Shown here in pieces: positions 9,981-19,145 of a stretch of 64,000 nt of DNA (the first letter of the stretch is position 1; every line of letters begins with the position of its first letter). Source of the DNA: Paracoccus marcusii (GTDB taxonomy: Bacteria > Pseudomonadota > Alphaproteobacteria > Rhodobacterales > Rhodobacteraceae); assembly GCF_028621715.1 (NCBI RefSeq), contig NZ_CP117466.1:62001-126000 (forward strand). The letters run 5' to 3'. The notes under the pieces are model-generated. The model made no database searches, had not been told where the DNA came from, and saw nothing but the letters and a program-made list of their open reading frames with translations. The translations under genes and the position numbers were made by a program.

Positions 9981-10226
9981 ATGTTCACCATCGAACACGA
10001 CTTCGACGCGACCGTGATCACCCTGATCGACGAGGCCGAGGCCCAGACACGCCCGCTGAACGAGGACGTCGTCATCCTGGGCTTTGACGACCGGGTGATT
10101 CTGGAACAGATGAGCGATGACGGCGAAGAGGTCGTACGCATCACCCTGTCCATGCATCAGCTGACCGAACTGCGCCTTGCGCTGAACCTGCCCGAGGGCA
10201 ATTACCGCATCGAAAAGGAAGACTAA
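9981..10226 (+). CDS. Small conserved hypothetical protein (81 aa)
   Basis: Acidic 81-aa soluble protein of unknown function (MFTIEHDFDATVITLIDE at the start, LPEGNYRIEKED at the end). It has no signal peptide or Cys motif and looks like one small alpha/beta domain. The start is set by a strong Shine-Dalgarno sequence (AAGGAG, 9969-9974) 6 nt before the ATG; the frame is open further upstream but that part is antisense to the M48 gene. It is divergent from the M48 protease and followed by the nitroreductase gene, with which it may be co-transcribed. Confidence 0.78.
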   Translation: MFTIEHDFDATVITLIDEAEAQTRPLNEDVVILGFDDRVILEQMSDDGEEVVRITLSMHQLTELRLALNLPEGNYRIEKED

Positions 10227-10282
10227 ACGCCCGCCCGCGGCCAGCTTCTCGGCTACCGCCCCTGATCTTACAGGAGATCCGC

Positions 10283-10855
10283 ATGGACCACCGCAACGAC
10301 GCCGCCCTGCAGTTTCTGGCCACCCGCCGGTCCCACCCGCCCAAGATGATGACCGGCCCGGGCCCGGACCCTGACCAGCTGGCCGATCTGCTGACCCTGG
10401 CGGCCCGCGTTCCCGATCATGGCAAGCTGGAGCCGTGGCGCTTTGTCGTGCTGGGCCGCCAAACCCTGGATGCGATGGCGCCGCGGCTGCGCGATGCGGT
10501 CCTGGCCGCGGGGCAGGATCAGGCGGCGGCGGACAAGGCGGCCTCGGCCATGGCGTCGCCGGTGATCGTGGCGGTTGTCTTCTCCCCGGTCGACAGTCCC
10601 AAGGTTCCCGAATGGGAGCAGGTCCTGTCGACGGGCGCGCTGTGCCTGGGGCTGGTCAACGCGGCGCTGGCATCCGGTTGGGGCGCCGCCTGGCTGACGG
10701 GCTTTGCGGCGCTGGACCAATCCTTCGCGCAGGCGCATCTGGGCATCGCGGCGCATGAGCGCGTCGCGGGGCTGATCCATATCGGCACCCGCGGCGCGCA
10801 GCCCCCGGAACGCCCGCGCCCCGACATCGCCGCCAAGACCGAGTGGCGGCCATGA
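10283..10855 (+). CDS. Nitroreductase-family flavoprotein
   Basis: Predicted FMN-dependent NAD(P)H oxidoreductase of the nitroreductase superfamily (190 aa). Visible landmarks are the N-terminal ATRRSHPPKMM and ARVPDHGKLEPWRFVVL (FMN phosphate contact) and the C-terminal GWGAAWLTGF...LGI segment. It resembles the small YdjA-like branch. CAGGAG precedes the ATG at 10283. The stop overlaps the start of the next gene (ATGA at 10852), so the two are translationally coupled. The natural substrate is unknown. Confidence 0.9.
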   Translation: MDHRNDAALQFLATRRSHPPKMMTGPGPDPDQLADLLTLAARVPDHGKLEPWRFVVLGRQTLDAMAPRLRDAVLAAGQDQAAADKAASAMASPVIVAVVFSPVDSPKVPEWEQVLSTGALCLGLVNAALASGWGAAWLTGFAALDQSFAQAHLGIAAHERVAGLIHIGTRGAQPPERPRPDIAAKTEWRP

Positions 10856-11568
10856 TGCCCATTCGCGCGCTGCTGCGGGGTTGGGCCGACCTGCTGCGCC
10901 CATCGGTGCTGCGGCTGGTGCTGCTGGGCATCGGGCTGACGCTGGTGCTGTTCGTGGCCCTGCAGGCGGCGATCTTCTGGGCGCTGCGGCTGTGGCTGCC
11001 GGGCGGGGTCACGCTGCCCTGGCTGGGCCAGATCGAGTTCGGTCAGGTGCTGTCCTGGGGATCGCTGGCGCTGTTTCCGGTGATGGGGATCTTCCTGATG
11101 GCCCCGGTCGCCGCCGGTTTTGCGGGCCTCTTCGCGGAAACCGTTGCCGAAAAGGTCGAGGCGATCCATTACCCGGACCGCCGCGGCACGTCGCTGGACT
11201 TCTTCGACGGGCTGCTGGAATCCGTGGCGGTCGTGCTGGCGGTCCTGGGGGTGCTGGTGATCAGCCTGATCCTGACGCCCTTCATCGGCCCCTTTGCGCC
11301 CCTGCTGTTCCTGAGCGCGAACGGCTGGCTGCTGGGGCGCGAGTTCTTTCAGATGGCCGCCCGCCGCCACCTGGACGAAGGCCCGGCCAACGACCTGCGC
11401 CGCGCCCATTCGGCGCGCGTGACCCTGACGGGCGTGCTGGTCGCGGTGGGCCTGGTCATCCCCGTGGTCAACATCGCCGTGCCGCTGCTGGCGGCGGCGG
11501 CCTTCACCCACCTGTTCCAGATGATCAGCGGATCCACTGGTCCAGATTCGAGATATCCGCGCGCGTGA
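10852..11568 (+). CDS. EI24/CysZ-type multi-pass membrane protein
   Basis: A 238-aa integral membrane protein of the EI24 domain family, which includes the sulfate permease CysZ. About five hydrophobic stretches are visible (LRLVLLGIGLTLVLFVAL, LALFPVMGIFLMAPVAAGF, VAVVLAVLGVLVISLILTPF, LTGVLVAVGLVIPVVNIAV, VPLLAAAAFTHLFQM). The ATG at 10852 overlaps the TGA of the nitroreductase; ATG 10855 is an alternative. The last 44 nt overlap the convergent DUF1467 gene, and the final residues after HLFQM are poorly conserved in character. Whether it transports sulfate cannot be told. Confidence 0.88.
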   Translation: MMPIRALLRGWADLLRPSVLRLVLLGIGLTLVLFVALQAAIFWALRLWLPGGVTLPWLGQIEFGQVLSWGSLALFPVMGIFLMAPVAAGFAGLFAETVAEKVEAIHYPDRRGTSLDFFDGLLESVAVVLAVLGVLVISLILTPFIGPFAPLLFLSANGWLLGREFFQMAARRHLDEGPANDLRRAHSARVTLTGVLVAVGLVIPVVNIAVPLLAAAAFTHLFQMISGSTGPDSRYPRA

Positions 11569-11794
11569 TCACGCCGCCCAGGATGATCCACGCCAGCACG
11601 GCCCAGATGGCGCTGGTGATGGCCGTGGTCCAGATCAGCTTGCGCCGCCAGTTCACGCCCGACGGTGCGCCCGCATGGGTGCCGGGAATGACCTCTCCGG
11701 CATCGGCCTGACTGCGCTGCCCGATGGGCATGACGCAGAACAGGGTCAGGAACCACAGCGAGGCGAACAGAACAATACCGCCGGTCAGGTTCAT
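11525..11794 (-). CDS. DUF1467 family membrane protein
   Basis: An 89-aa protein with two membrane helices (GGIVLFASLWFLTLFCVMPI and LIWTTAITSAIWAVLAWIILG) joined by a short polar loop, typical of DUF1467, a small family often found downstream of methylmalonyl-CoA epimerase in alphaproteobacteria. Its start overlaps the stop of that gene (ATGA at 11794). The 3' end overlaps the convergent EI24 gene by 44 nt. Function unknown. Confidence 0.87.
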   Translation of the reverse strand: MNLTGGIVLFASLWFLTLFCVMPIGQRSQADAGEVIPGTHAGAPSGVNWRRKLIWTTAITSAIWAVLAWIILGGVITRADISNLDQWIR

Positions 11795-12198
11795 CAGATT
11801 TGCTCCAGTTCGATCAGGCAGCCGTTGAAATCCTTGGGGTGCAGGAACAGCACGGGCTTGCCATGGGCGCCGATCTTCGGCTCTCCGGTGCCCAGCACGC
11901 GGGCGCCTTGTGTCTTCATGTGGTCGCGCGCGGCGATGATGTCATCCACCTCGAAGCACATGTGATGGATGCCGCCCGACGGGTTCTTGTCCAGGAACCC
12001 GCGGATCGGGCTGTCGTCGCCCAGGGGGTACAAAAGCTCGATCTTGGTGTTCGGCAGTTCGATGAACACCACGGTCACGCCGTGGTCGGGTTCGTCCTGG
12101 GGCGGGCCGACCGTGGCCCCCAGGGTGGTCTGGTACTGTGCCGCCGCCGCCTGCAGGTCGGGGACGGCAATAGCGACATGGTTCAGGCGACCGATCAT
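11794..12198 (-). CDS. mce: Methylmalonyl-CoA epimerase
   Basis: Converts (2S)- to (2R)-methylmalonyl-CoA in propionyl-CoA breakdown and the ethylmalonyl-CoA pathway. The 134-aa protein is a two-repeat glyoxalase/VOC fold: metal ligands are visible in LNHVAIAV (His7), the GGIHHMCFEV segment and the C-terminal LIELEQI. I chose the ATG at 12198 because GGAGG sits 8 nt upstream; the GTG at 12204 would be only 2 nt from it. It is coupled to the DUF1467 gene by an ATGA overlap. Confidence 0.94.
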   Translation of the reverse strand: MIGRLNHVAIAVPDLQAAAAQYQTTLGATVGPPQDEPDHGVTVVFIELPNTKIELLYPLGDDSPIRGFLDKNPSGGIHHMCFEVDDIIAARDHMKTQGARVLGTGEPKIGAHGKPVLFLHPKDFNGCLIELEQI

Positions 12199-12265
12199 CG
12201 TCACATCCTCCGTTTCAGGCGGTTCTAAGCCCTGGGCGCGCCGCGGGAAAGGAAAAGCATCGCCG

Positions 12266-12281
12266 TTAACCGGTTCTTAGC
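12266..12281 (+). promoter_or_regulatory. Possible CtrA-type site
   Basis: TTAAC (12266-12270), six bases, then TTAGC (12277-12281): one mismatch to the TTAAC-N6-TTAAC form of the CtrA box. It lies between mce and the divergent CheY-like gene, about 47 bases before the latter's ATG. Signalling genes are frequent CtrA targets in this family of bacteria. Single-site motif match only. Confidence 0.3.
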
Positions 12282-12327
12282 GAATCGGGGCTTAACTGGG
12301 CGTGAAGACGTGGATGGGGACACAGAC

Positions 12328-13062
12328 ATGCTGACGGATATCACGGCCGACACGCCCAAGCCCTTGCCGCAATGGCGTTTGTCGCTGCCCAACAGACCGC
12401 TGACAGGCCTGACGGTGCTGGTGATCGAGGATTCGCGCTTTGCCAGCGAGGCCGTGCGGCTGCTATGTCTCAAGTCCGGTGCGCGGATTCGCCGCGCGGA
12501 TTGCCTGCGGTCCGCGGCGCGACATCTGCGCAGCTATCGTCCGGCGGTGGTGGTGATCGACCTGGGCCTGCCCGATGGCGACGGGGTCGCGCTGATCGCG
12601 GAACTGCACGCCGCCGAACTGCGGGTGCCGGTGATCCTGGCGATGTCCGGCGATCCCGACCGCGCGTCCGAGGCGCTGGCGGCGGGTGCGGACGGGTTCC
12701 TGCCCAAGCCGGTCGAGAGCCTGGCGGTGTTCCAGCAGGCGATCCTGCGGGTGCTGCCCGCCGATACCGGGGCGATGACGCTGCGGGCGCTGCCCGACGA
12801 CGTGATCCAGCCCGACCCCTCGGGCCTGCGCGACGATCTGGCCCACGTGGCCGAGGTGCTGTCCAGCGCCCATGACACGACCGAGATCGACTATATCGCC
12901 CGCTTCCTGGCCGGCGTCGCCCGCTCGGCGCACGACCCCGCGCTGGAGGCTGCGGCCACAGCACTTGCGCGCGACTATAACGCGGGCCACGCGCTTGCGA
13001 CGGATCTGGCCCGCATCAGCGGCATGGTCCAGGACCGCCTGTCCCGCGTGGCCGAGATGTAG
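12328..13062 (+). CDS. Response regulator with N-terminal receiver and helical C-terminal domain
   Basis: CheY-like receiver at about residues 27-150, with acidic pocket Asp35, phospho-acceptor Asp78 (VVVIDLGLPDGDG), Ser107 (AMSGD) and Lys127 (FLPKPVE), followed by a ~95-residue all-helical domain (ISGMVQDRLSRVAEM at the end). No DNA-binding or enzymatic output motif is visible. The C-terminus could be a degenerate phosphotransfer-like helical bundle, but HxxKG is absent. The ATG at 12328 follows GGGGA by 7 nt; a GTG at 12310 is an alternative. A CtrA-like site lies upstream. The partner kinase is not in the immediate neighbourhood. Confidence 0.86.
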   Translation: MLTDITADTPKPLPQWRLSLPNRPLTGLTVLVIEDSRFASEAVRLLCLKSGARIRRADCLRSAARHLRSYRPAVVVIDLGLPDGDGVALIAELHAAELRVPVILAMSGDPDRASEALAAGADGFLPKPVESLAVFQQAILRVLPADTGAMTLRALPDDVIQPDPSGLRDDLAHVAEVLSSAHDTTEIDYIARFLAGVARSAHDPALEAAATALARDYNAGHALATDLARISGMVQDRLSRVAEM

Positions 13063-13064
13063 GA

Positions 13065-14240
13065 TCAGGCGGTCATCCGCGGATCGGACCCCATGTCCAG
13101 TCCGGGAAAGACCGACCCCTCCAGGGTGGCACGATCGATGCCGAACTTGGCGTGCATCGCCCAGGCCGCATAGGCGCGAATGTCGCGAAGGGGCATCAGG
13201 TCGCGCCCGTCGTACAGGTCGTCCTCTGCCAGACCCGGCCAATCGCCCATCATCCGCCCGCCGCGCACGGCGCCCCCCGCCGCCAGCAGCGTGCCCCCGG
13301 TGCCGTGATCGGTCCCCGCCGATCCGTTCTCGCGGACGGTGCGTCCGAACTCGGTCATCGCCATGACGGTGGTGCGGGCCCAGTTCGCGCCCAGATCCGC
13401 CTTCAGCGTCAGAATCGTGTCGGCCAGCCGCCCCAGCATCCGCGGCAGCGACCCCGCCTGCCCCGCATGGGTGTCCCACCCGCCGATGGAAAAGCTGGCG
13501 ATCCGCGTCTGGCCGTTCAGGCGGTCCGCGGCAAAACGCGCGATCTCCAGGTGGTCCTGTCCCGGCTTGCCTGTGGCAAGGTCCGGCGACAGGCTGGCCA
13601 CGATCTCCATCGCCTGCGCACTGGCGTCGCGGAACAGCGGGTCATCGTGATAGATGCGCGTCAGCAGCTGCTCGGCCTGCGGGCTGAGGTCCATCTGCGC
13701 CTTGGGGGTCCAGCTTTTGGCCGGGGCCTGCCCCTGCAGGATGCGCATCTGCGAGACCCCTACAGAATAGGCGGTCTCCGACGCCTGCCCCGGCATCGCC
13801 TGCAGCAGCCGGTTCAGCCAGCCGTCCTGCTGGGCATCCAGGTTCAGGTCGGTGCCCGTGCCGGCCTCCAGCATGGTCTGGCCGTCGAAATGGCTGCGCT
13901 TGTCGCGATAGGGCGTCGAGACGGCGGGCGCGAAGGCCAGTTGCCCTGCCTGCCACAGCGGCATCAGCTCCGACAGGCCCCGATGCAGCGCAAAGAACCC
14001 GTCCAGATCGGTGGCGCCGTGATCGGGTCCAAGCGACAGGGTCTGGCGCAGCCCCCGAAGTGCGGGGTCGCCATAGGGCTGAAACGCGTCCAGCCCGTCC
14101 ATCGCGCCGCGCAGGATGATGACGACCAGGCGATTGTCGCCCGGCGCCGCCGCGAAGGTCGCCGACGACAGCAGCGGATGCGCGGCGGCCGAGCAGCCGA
14201 TCAGCGCCGTCGATTTCAGGAACAGCCGCCGAGACAGCAT
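13065..14240 (-). CDS. DUF1501 family protein, Tat-exported
   Basis: A 391-aa protein of the DUF1501 family (sulfatase/alkaline-phosphatase-like fold). The N-terminus carries a twin-arginine signal (SRRLFLKS, then a hydrophobic stretch to about residue 31), so it is exported folded. Typical landmarks are VVIILRGAMDGLD, SHFDGQTMLEAG, GGWDTHAGQ and TEFGRTVREN with GTDHGTGG. The ATG has a full Shine-Dalgarno (GGAGGTGA) upstream. It lies 4 nt downstream of the DUF1800 gene; these two families occur as a pair in many bacteria and are assumed to work together, but no biochemical role is established. Confidence 0.92.
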   Translation of the reverse strand: MLSRRLFLKSTALIGCSAAAHPLLSSATFAAAPGDNRLVVIILRGAMDGLDAFQPYGDPALRGLRQTLSLGPDHGATDLDGFFALHRGLSELMPLWQAGQLAFAPAVSTPYRDKRSHFDGQTMLEAGTGTDLNLDAQQDGWLNRLLQAMPGQASETAYSVGVSQMRILQGQAPAKSWTPKAQMDLSPQAEQLLTRIYHDDPLFRDASAQAMEIVASLSPDLATGKPGQDHLEIARFAADRLNGQTRIASFSIGGWDTHAGQAGSLPRMLGRLADTILTLKADLGANWARTTVMAMTEFGRTVRENGSAGTDHGTGGTLLAAGGAVRGGRMMGDWPGLAEDDLYDGRDLMPLRDIRAYAAWAMHAKFGIDRATLEGSVFPGLDMGSDPRMTA

Positions 14241-14244
14241 CGCG

Positions 14245-15612
14245 TCACCTCCGGTTGAAATCGGCCGAGGCCAGGATCAAGGCCACGCCCTCGGCCTGGC
14301 TTTCGGCGCGCGGGACCGCCCAGGACAGCGCCTCGGACGCGGTGTCGCCCAAGGCCGCACGCAGCAGCTGGCGTGCGTCGGGCAGCGGGTCGGTCAGCCG
14401 CGACGGCGCGCTCAGCGCCCAGGTGATGCGCATTGCCAAGCCCTGCGGGCTGGCCCAGGCCGCCTGATCCTCGGGCCAGCCGTCGGGCCCCAAGGGGCTG
14501 CCCCAGGCCTGCCCCATCGCGGTCATCGGCTGCAGCAACAAACGCTGCAGCTGGCCCGGCTTCATGTCGCGGACCTGCCGCCCGTCGACGCCAAGGCCGC
14601 GCAGGGCGGCCACCAGAAAGTCGAAGGGCTGCCGCATCTTCTGGCGGAACTGCTGCCGCAGTTCCGGCGCCTCTGCCAGCGCCAGGTTCATCGCGCCCAG
14701 ATCGCCGCCGGTATCGGCGAACACGGCCGCCAACCGATCGACCAGCGGCTGCGGCGGATCGTCCGCGACGAAATGCACGGCCATCTTGCGGGCGATATGC
14801 CGGGCGGTCGCCGGATGGCGGGCCAGATCGGCGATGACCCCGCGAATGTCGTCCAGACTGGCGCGCCCCCCACCATAGCGGGCGCCCAGAACCGTCTCGG
14901 CCCCCGGTTCGGCCTGGCCGGGACGGAAGATGCCCGTCTGCCGGGGGTGATAGGCCAGTCCGGTCAGCAGTTCGGCCAGCTGCGTCACGTCCTGCTGGGA
15001 GTAATCGGCCCCCACGCCAAGGCTGTGCAGTTCGATCATCTCGCGCGCCAGGTTCTCGTTCAATCCCAACGGCTTGTCGGGATTTCTGCGCGCGCGGGCC
15101 GAGTTGGGGCCGACCGACCGGTCCTGATCCAGATAGCGCACCATCGCCGGATGGATTTCGGCCGCCAGCATCATGTCGGCGAACCGACCGGTCAGATGCG
15201 GACGGATCGCATCCTGGACAAAGGCGTCGGTCATCAGGTTCCAATAGACCGTGCCACCGGTGACGGTGAAATGATCGGCCCAGAACCAGACCAGACGTTC
15301 CCCGAAGCCGGAATGGTCATCGACTGCGCGCGCGAAACGGTTCTGGATCGCCGCACGATAGATGCCGCCCAGCCTGCGCCGATAGGCGACATCGCGATCG
15401 CGGGCGGCAGGATCGCCGGCGCGGGCGGCGGCGCCAAGGTCAAGGCCCTTGTCCTGCCAGGCGCGGACCTTGTCCAGCGTCACGGCCTGCGGCCCGATCC
15501 GCGTGGCCGCCGCAACCGATGCCGCCATTCCCGCCGGGTCGGCGGGCGGTGTCAGGCGCGGCGACAGGCCGAAGCCAAGGCGGATCGCGGCGATTTCAGC
15601 ATAGGACGGCAT
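14245..15612 (-). CDS. DUF1800 domain-containing protein
   Basis: A 455-aa protein of the DUF1800 family, partner of DUF1501. Landmarks: the N-terminal IAAIRLGFGLSP, RLVWFWADHFTV, ENLAREMIELHSLGV near the middle, and RHIARKMAVHFVADDPP. No convincing signal peptide is seen, unlike its partner. It is first in a two-gene operon ending with the DUF1501 gene. Function unknown; family context suggests an envelope or extracellular role. Confidence 0.92.
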   Translation of the reverse strand: MPSYAEIAAIRLGFGLSPRLTPPADPAGMAASVAAATRIGPQAVTLDKVRAWQDKGLDLGAAARAGDPAARDRDVAYRRRLGGIYRAAIQNRFARAVDDHSGFGERLVWFWADHFTVTGGTVYWNLMTDAFVQDAIRPHLTGRFADMMLAAEIHPAMVRYLDQDRSVGPNSARARRNPDKPLGLNENLAREMIELHSLGVGADYSQQDVTQLAELLTGLAYHPRQTGIFRPGQAEPGAETVLGARYGGGRASLDDIRGVIADLARHPATARHIARKMAVHFVADDPPQPLVDRLAAVFADTGGDLGAMNLALAEAPELRQQFRQKMRQPFDFLVAALRGLGVDGRQVRDMKPGQLQRLLLQPMTAMGQAWGSPLGPDGWPEDQAAWASPQGLAMRITWALSAPSRLTDPLPDARQLLRAALGDTASEALSWAVPRAESQAEGVALILASADFNRR

Positions 15613-15677
15613 CGGGCGACAGGCTCCGGCTGGTGCTGCTGTGCAGCATCATGCCATGCCCGCCGCCCGGGGTCAGG

Positions 15678-17453
15678 TCACTCTTTCGGCAACGCGCGCA
15701 GACGCAGGTCGCGCATCTGTTCGTTGGTGGGCTCTGACGGGGCGCCCATCATCAGGTCCTCGGCGCGCTGGTTCATCGGGAACATGATGACCTCGCGGAT
15801 GTTCTGCTCGTCCGCCAGCAGCATCACGATGCGGTCGATGCCCGCGGCACAACCCCCGTGCGGCGGCGCACCATAGCGGAACGCCTTGACCATGCCGCCG
15901 AACCGCTTTTCGACCTCACTTGCCGGATAGCCGGCCAGCTCGAATGCCTTAAACATGATCTCGGGCTTGTGGTTGCGGATCGCGCCGCTGATCAGCTCAT
16001 AGCCGTTGCAGGCCAGGTCGTACTGGTATCCCAGAACCTCCAGCGGGTCGCCGTTCAGCGCCTCCATCCCGCCCTGCGGCATCGAGAAGGGGTTGTGGCT
16101 GAAGTCGATCTTGCCGTCGTCGGTCTTCTCGTACATCGGGAAATCGACGATCCAGGCGAACTTGAACTGGTTCTCGTCGATCAGGCCCAGCTCGCGCCCG
16201 ATCTCGGTGCGGGCGCGGCCCGCGACGGCCTCGAACTGGTCGGGACGGCCGCCCAGGAAGAAGGCCGCGTCACCCTCGGCCAAGCCCAGCTGCGTGCGGA
16301 TCGCCTCGGTCTTCTCGACGCCAAGCGCCTTGGCGATGGGACCGGCGGCCTCGGTCGAACCGTCCTCGGCGCGGCGCCAGATGATGTAGCCCATGCCGGG
16401 CAGCCCCTGCCCTTGCGCAAAAGCGTTCATGCGGTCTGCGAACTTGCGGCTGCCGCCGGTGGGCGCGGGAATGGCGCGGACCTGGGTGCCCTCCTGTTCC
16501 AGCAGCTTGGCGAAGATGCCGAAGCCCGACCCGCGGAAGTGATCGCTGACCACCTGCATCTCGATCGGGTTCCGGAGGTCCGGCTTGTCGGTGCCGTATT
16601 TCAGCAGGCTGTCGGCATAGGGGATCAGCGGCCAGTCGGCGTCCACGCGGCGGCCGCCACCGAACTCCTCGAACAGGCCCTGGATCACCGGCTGGACGGT
16701 GGCAAAGACGTCCTCCTGACGGACAAAGGACATCTCCATGTCCAGCTGATAGAAATCGGTCGGGCTGCGGTCGGCGCGCGGGTCCTCGTCGCGGAAGCAG
16801 GGGGCGATCTGGAAATACTTGTCGAAACCCGCGACCATGATCAGCTGCTTGAACTGCTGGGGCGCCTGCGGCAGGGCATAGAACTTGCCCGGATGCAGCC
16901 GCGATGGCACCAGGAAGTCGCGCGCGCCCTCGGGGCTGCTGGCCGTGATGATCGGCGTCTGGAATTCGGTGAAGTTCTGGTCCCACATGCGGTTGCGGAT
17001 CGACCGGATGACCTTGGACCGCAGCATGATGTTGTTGTGCAGGCTGTCGCGGCGCAGGTCCAGAAAGCGATAGGCCAGTCGCGTCTCCTCGGGATAGTCC
17101 TGGTCGCCGAAGACCGGCAGGGGCAGTTCGTCCGCGGGTCCCAGCACCTCGATTTCGGTGGCATAGACCTCGATCTCGCCGGTGGGCAGCTTGGCGTTGA
17201 CCAGCGACGCGTCACGCATCTTGACCCGGCCGTCGATGCGGATGACCGTCTCTGCCCGCAGCTTGTCCATCGCGGCAAAGGCCGGGCTGTCGCTGTCGGC
17301 CAGAACCTGCGTCATGCCGTAATGGTCGCGCAGGTCGACGAACAGCACGCCCCCGTGGTCGCGGACCCGGTGGACCCAGCCCGACAGGCGGACGGTGGTT
17401 CCGGCATCGGCGGCCTTCAGGTCGCCGCAGGTATGGCTGCGATAGGCGTGCAT
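15678..17453 (-). CDS. aspS: Aspartyl-tRNA synthetase
   Basis: Class II synthetase that charges tRNA-Asp. At 591 aa it is the long bacterial type: N-terminal OB-fold anticodon-binding domain ([21 protein letters not shown]), catalytic motifs 2 ([10 protein letters not shown]) and 3 (GIDRIVMLL, near the C-terminus), and the GAD insertion between them. The usual EFQTPIIT segment is intact. Whether it is discriminating or non-discriminating (also charging tRNA-Asn) cannot be read directly; many alphaproteobacteria lack AsnRS and use the non-discriminating form. Confidence 0.97.
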   Translation of the reverse strand: MHAYRSHTCGDLKAADAGTTVRLSGWVHRVRDHGGVLFVDLRDHYGMTQVLADSDSPAFAAMDKLRAETVIRIDGRVKMRDASLVNAKLPTGEIEVYATEIEVLGPADELPLPVFGDQDYPEETRLAYRFLDLRRDSLHNNIMLRSKVIRSIRNRMWDQNFTEFQTPIITASSPEGARDFLVPSRLHPGKFYALPQAPQQFKQLIMVAGFDKYFQIAPCFRDEDPRADRSPTDFYQLDMEMSFVRQEDVFATVQPVIQGLFEEFGGGRRVDADWPLIPYADSLLKYGTDKPDLRNPIEMQVVSDHFRGSGFGIFAKLLEQEGTQVRAIPAPTGGSRKFADRMNAFAQGQGLPGMGYIIWRRAEDGSTEAAGPIAKALGVEKTEAIRTQLGLAEGDAAFFLGGRPDQFEAVAGRARTEIGRELGLIDENQFKFAWIVDFPMYEKTDDGKIDFSHNPFSMPQGGMEALNGDPLEVLGYQYDLACNGYELISGAIRNHKPEIMFKAFELAGYPASEVEKRFGGMVKAFRYGAPPHGGCAAGIDRIVMLLADEQNIREVIMFPMNQRAEDLMMGAPSEPTNEQMRDLRLRALPKE

Positions 17454-17528
17454 GAGCGTTTTCCCCAGTTTTTCAGCCCCCGCACAAAGCGCGGGCCGGG
17501 CGGGAAGTCAACCTCTTAGAGCGGGCCT

Positions 17529-18191
17529 TCAGAACGGCCGCACCACGTTGCCGCTGTAGAAATAGACGCCCATGCCGACGGCGAACAGCACGTTCCCGGC
17601 CACCGCGTGCAGCGCCCAGGCCGCCGGAAAGCCGTGCCGCAGATAGGCGCGGGCAAAGAACCAGCCGCCCACGAAGGTCATGATCGCCACGATCCAGGAC
17701 CAGTACATCAGATGCGCGAACGAAAAGATGGCCGCGTTCAGCGCGATGGCCGCCCGCCCCTGGGGCAGGATCGCGCCGTAGCGGTGAAAGAACAGCGGGC
17801 GGAAGATCAGCTCCTGCGGCAGCGCCGACAGGATCGGATAGAAGGTCCAGATGACCAGCAGGAATTCGGGCCGGTTGCGGGGGATCGAGAACAGCGCCTC
17901 GGGGCGCATCCAGGCCAGGATCAGCCAGCCCGCCGCCAGCGTCGCCAGCGCGATGCCCGCCAGCTCCTGCCAGGGCATCCGCCGCCAGCCCCGCACCAGA
18001 ACGCGCCAGCGGAACCCGCCGGTGATCCACAGCAGCGCCATCCCGGCCAAGCTGAACACCGCCAGCGCGGTGAACAGCTGATCGGGCGGCAGGAACAGTG
18101 CGATGGCCAGCGGCGCCCCGACATAGAGCGCCGCGAACTCGACCTGCAGCCAGCGCCGCGGGGCTAGCGAACCAGACGCGCCTGCAACCAT
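17529..18191 (-). CDS. CPBP family intramembrane glutamic endopeptidase (CAAX-protease-like)
   Basis: A 220-aa multi-pass membrane protein of the CPBP/ABI family. The three signature motifs are present: PQELIFRPLFF (here one Glu is followed by L and IFR rather than the common EExxxR), FSFAHLMYW and HAVAGNVLF. Six or more hydrophobic stretches are visible. I chose the ATG at 18191 (MVAGAS); a TTG at 18200 would add three residues. Its start lies inside the 3' end of the upstream lysozyme gene (28-nt overlap), suggesting coupled translation. Substrate unknown. Confidence 0.87.
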   Translation of the reverse strand: MVAGASGSLAPRRWLQVEFAALYVGAPLAIALFLPPDQLFTALAVFSLAGMALLWITGGFRWRVLVRGWRRMPWQELAGIALATLAAGWLILAWMRPEALFSIPRNRPEFLLVIWTFYPILSALPQELIFRPLFFHRYGAILPQGRAAIALNAAIFSFAHLMYWSWIVAIMTFVGGWFFARAYLRHGFPAAWALHAVAGNVLFAVGMGVYFYSGNVVRPF

Positions 18192-18970
18192 CGCGCCCAA
18201 TCCGCAGCCGAGCCCGCAAAGGCGTTGATGTCCGTGTCACCGCGGATGCCCGGAACGATGCCCGTGCCGGTATACTGCCAGAACGTCCAGCGCTGGCCCG
18301 GATAGGTGACACTGGGATGATCCGCGACCGAGCGCAGCCAGAACTCGGCGTTCATGCGGCCCATCTGGTTCTCGCGATAGAAATCGACGGTGGTGTAGAT
18401 GATCGGGCGCTGGCCGTAATGGCGGCCGACGATCTGCATGAACACCTCGGCCTCGCGCAGAACCTCGGCAGCCGGGGGGCGGCGGGGACAGTTGCGCGAA
18501 TTGGTCCATTCCATGTCCAGGACGGGCGGCAGCGATCCGGCCTCGCGCGGGACGTTTTGGATGTACCAATAGGCGTTCTCGGCGCCCGAGCGGCAGAAAT
18601 AGTAGAAATGATAGGCGCCCCGCGGGATCCGGGCCTGCGCGGCCTCGTACCAGTAGCGGCGGAAGTTCGGGTCGGCGTGATCGCCCCCCTCGGTCGCCTT
18701 GATGAAGGCGAAGCTGATGCCCGCGCCGCGCACCCGGTTCCAGTCGATGTCCCCCTGCCAGCGCGAGATGTCGATGCCGTGCACCGCATGCCCATAGGGC
18801 GCGCCGTTGCGCCACTGGTGCGGCGCGCGGTCGCCCAGCTGCGGGTTCGCCCCGGGTCCGGGCGCGACCTGGTAGCCGCCAGGCGCCTGCCCCCGCGGCG
18901 GCGTCCGTCCGCAGGAGACGGCGAATGTCACCACCGCCAACCCCAGCAACAGCTTTGTCAGAAATTTCAT
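18164..18970 (-). CDS. GH25-family lysozyme-like lipoprotein
   Basis: Predicted muramidase of glycoside hydrolase family 25, lipid-anchored (lipobox FAVSC, Cys20; 268 aa). The catalytic core begins at GIDISRWQGDIDW (Asp67), with the DxE pair at Asp152/Glu154 (PVLDMEWTNS) and the C-terminal FWQYTGTG motif. It should cleave peptidoglycan glycan strands in the periplasm. The ATG at 18970 follows AGAAGGGG; the upstream open frame is discarded because the signal peptide begins here. It overlaps the downstream CPBP gene by 28 nt. Confidence 0.92.
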   Translation of the reverse strand: MKFLTKLLLGLAVVTFAVSCGRTPPRGQAPGGYQVAPGPGANPQLGDRAPHQWRNGAPYGHAVHGIDISRWQGDIDWNRVRGAGISFAFIKATEGGDHADPNFRRYWYEAAQARIPRGAYHFYYFCRSGAENAYWYIQNVPREAGSLPPVLDMEWTNSRNCPRRPPAAEVLREAEVFMQIVGRHYGQRPIIYTTVDFYRENQMGRMNAEFWLRSVADHPSVTYPGQRWTFWQYTGTGIVPGIRGDTDINAFAGSAADWARWLQARLVR

Positions 18971-19093
18971 GCCTGCCCCTTCTTCTGTCCGAAGATACCG
19001 CCCGCGGCGCTTTGCGCGCCATTCTGTGGCCGTTATCTCAAACCCGTGAGGCAATGTCATCGGCCCAAGCCGGTCACGGTTGCGTCAGAAGAA

Positions 19094-19119
19094 CGCCCGG
19101 ACCATTTCGGGTCCGGGCG
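19094..19119 (-). terminator. Intrinsic terminator of the 102-aa membrane protein gene
   Basis: Perfect 10-bp stem (CGCCCGGACC at 19094-19103 with its complement at 19110-19119) and a 6-nt loop. On the minus strand it is followed by TTCTTCT. It lies 27 bases past the stop of the gene at 19146. Confidence 0.75.
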
Positions 19120-19145
19120 CGGGGAATGCGGAATGTGGGCGCGGC

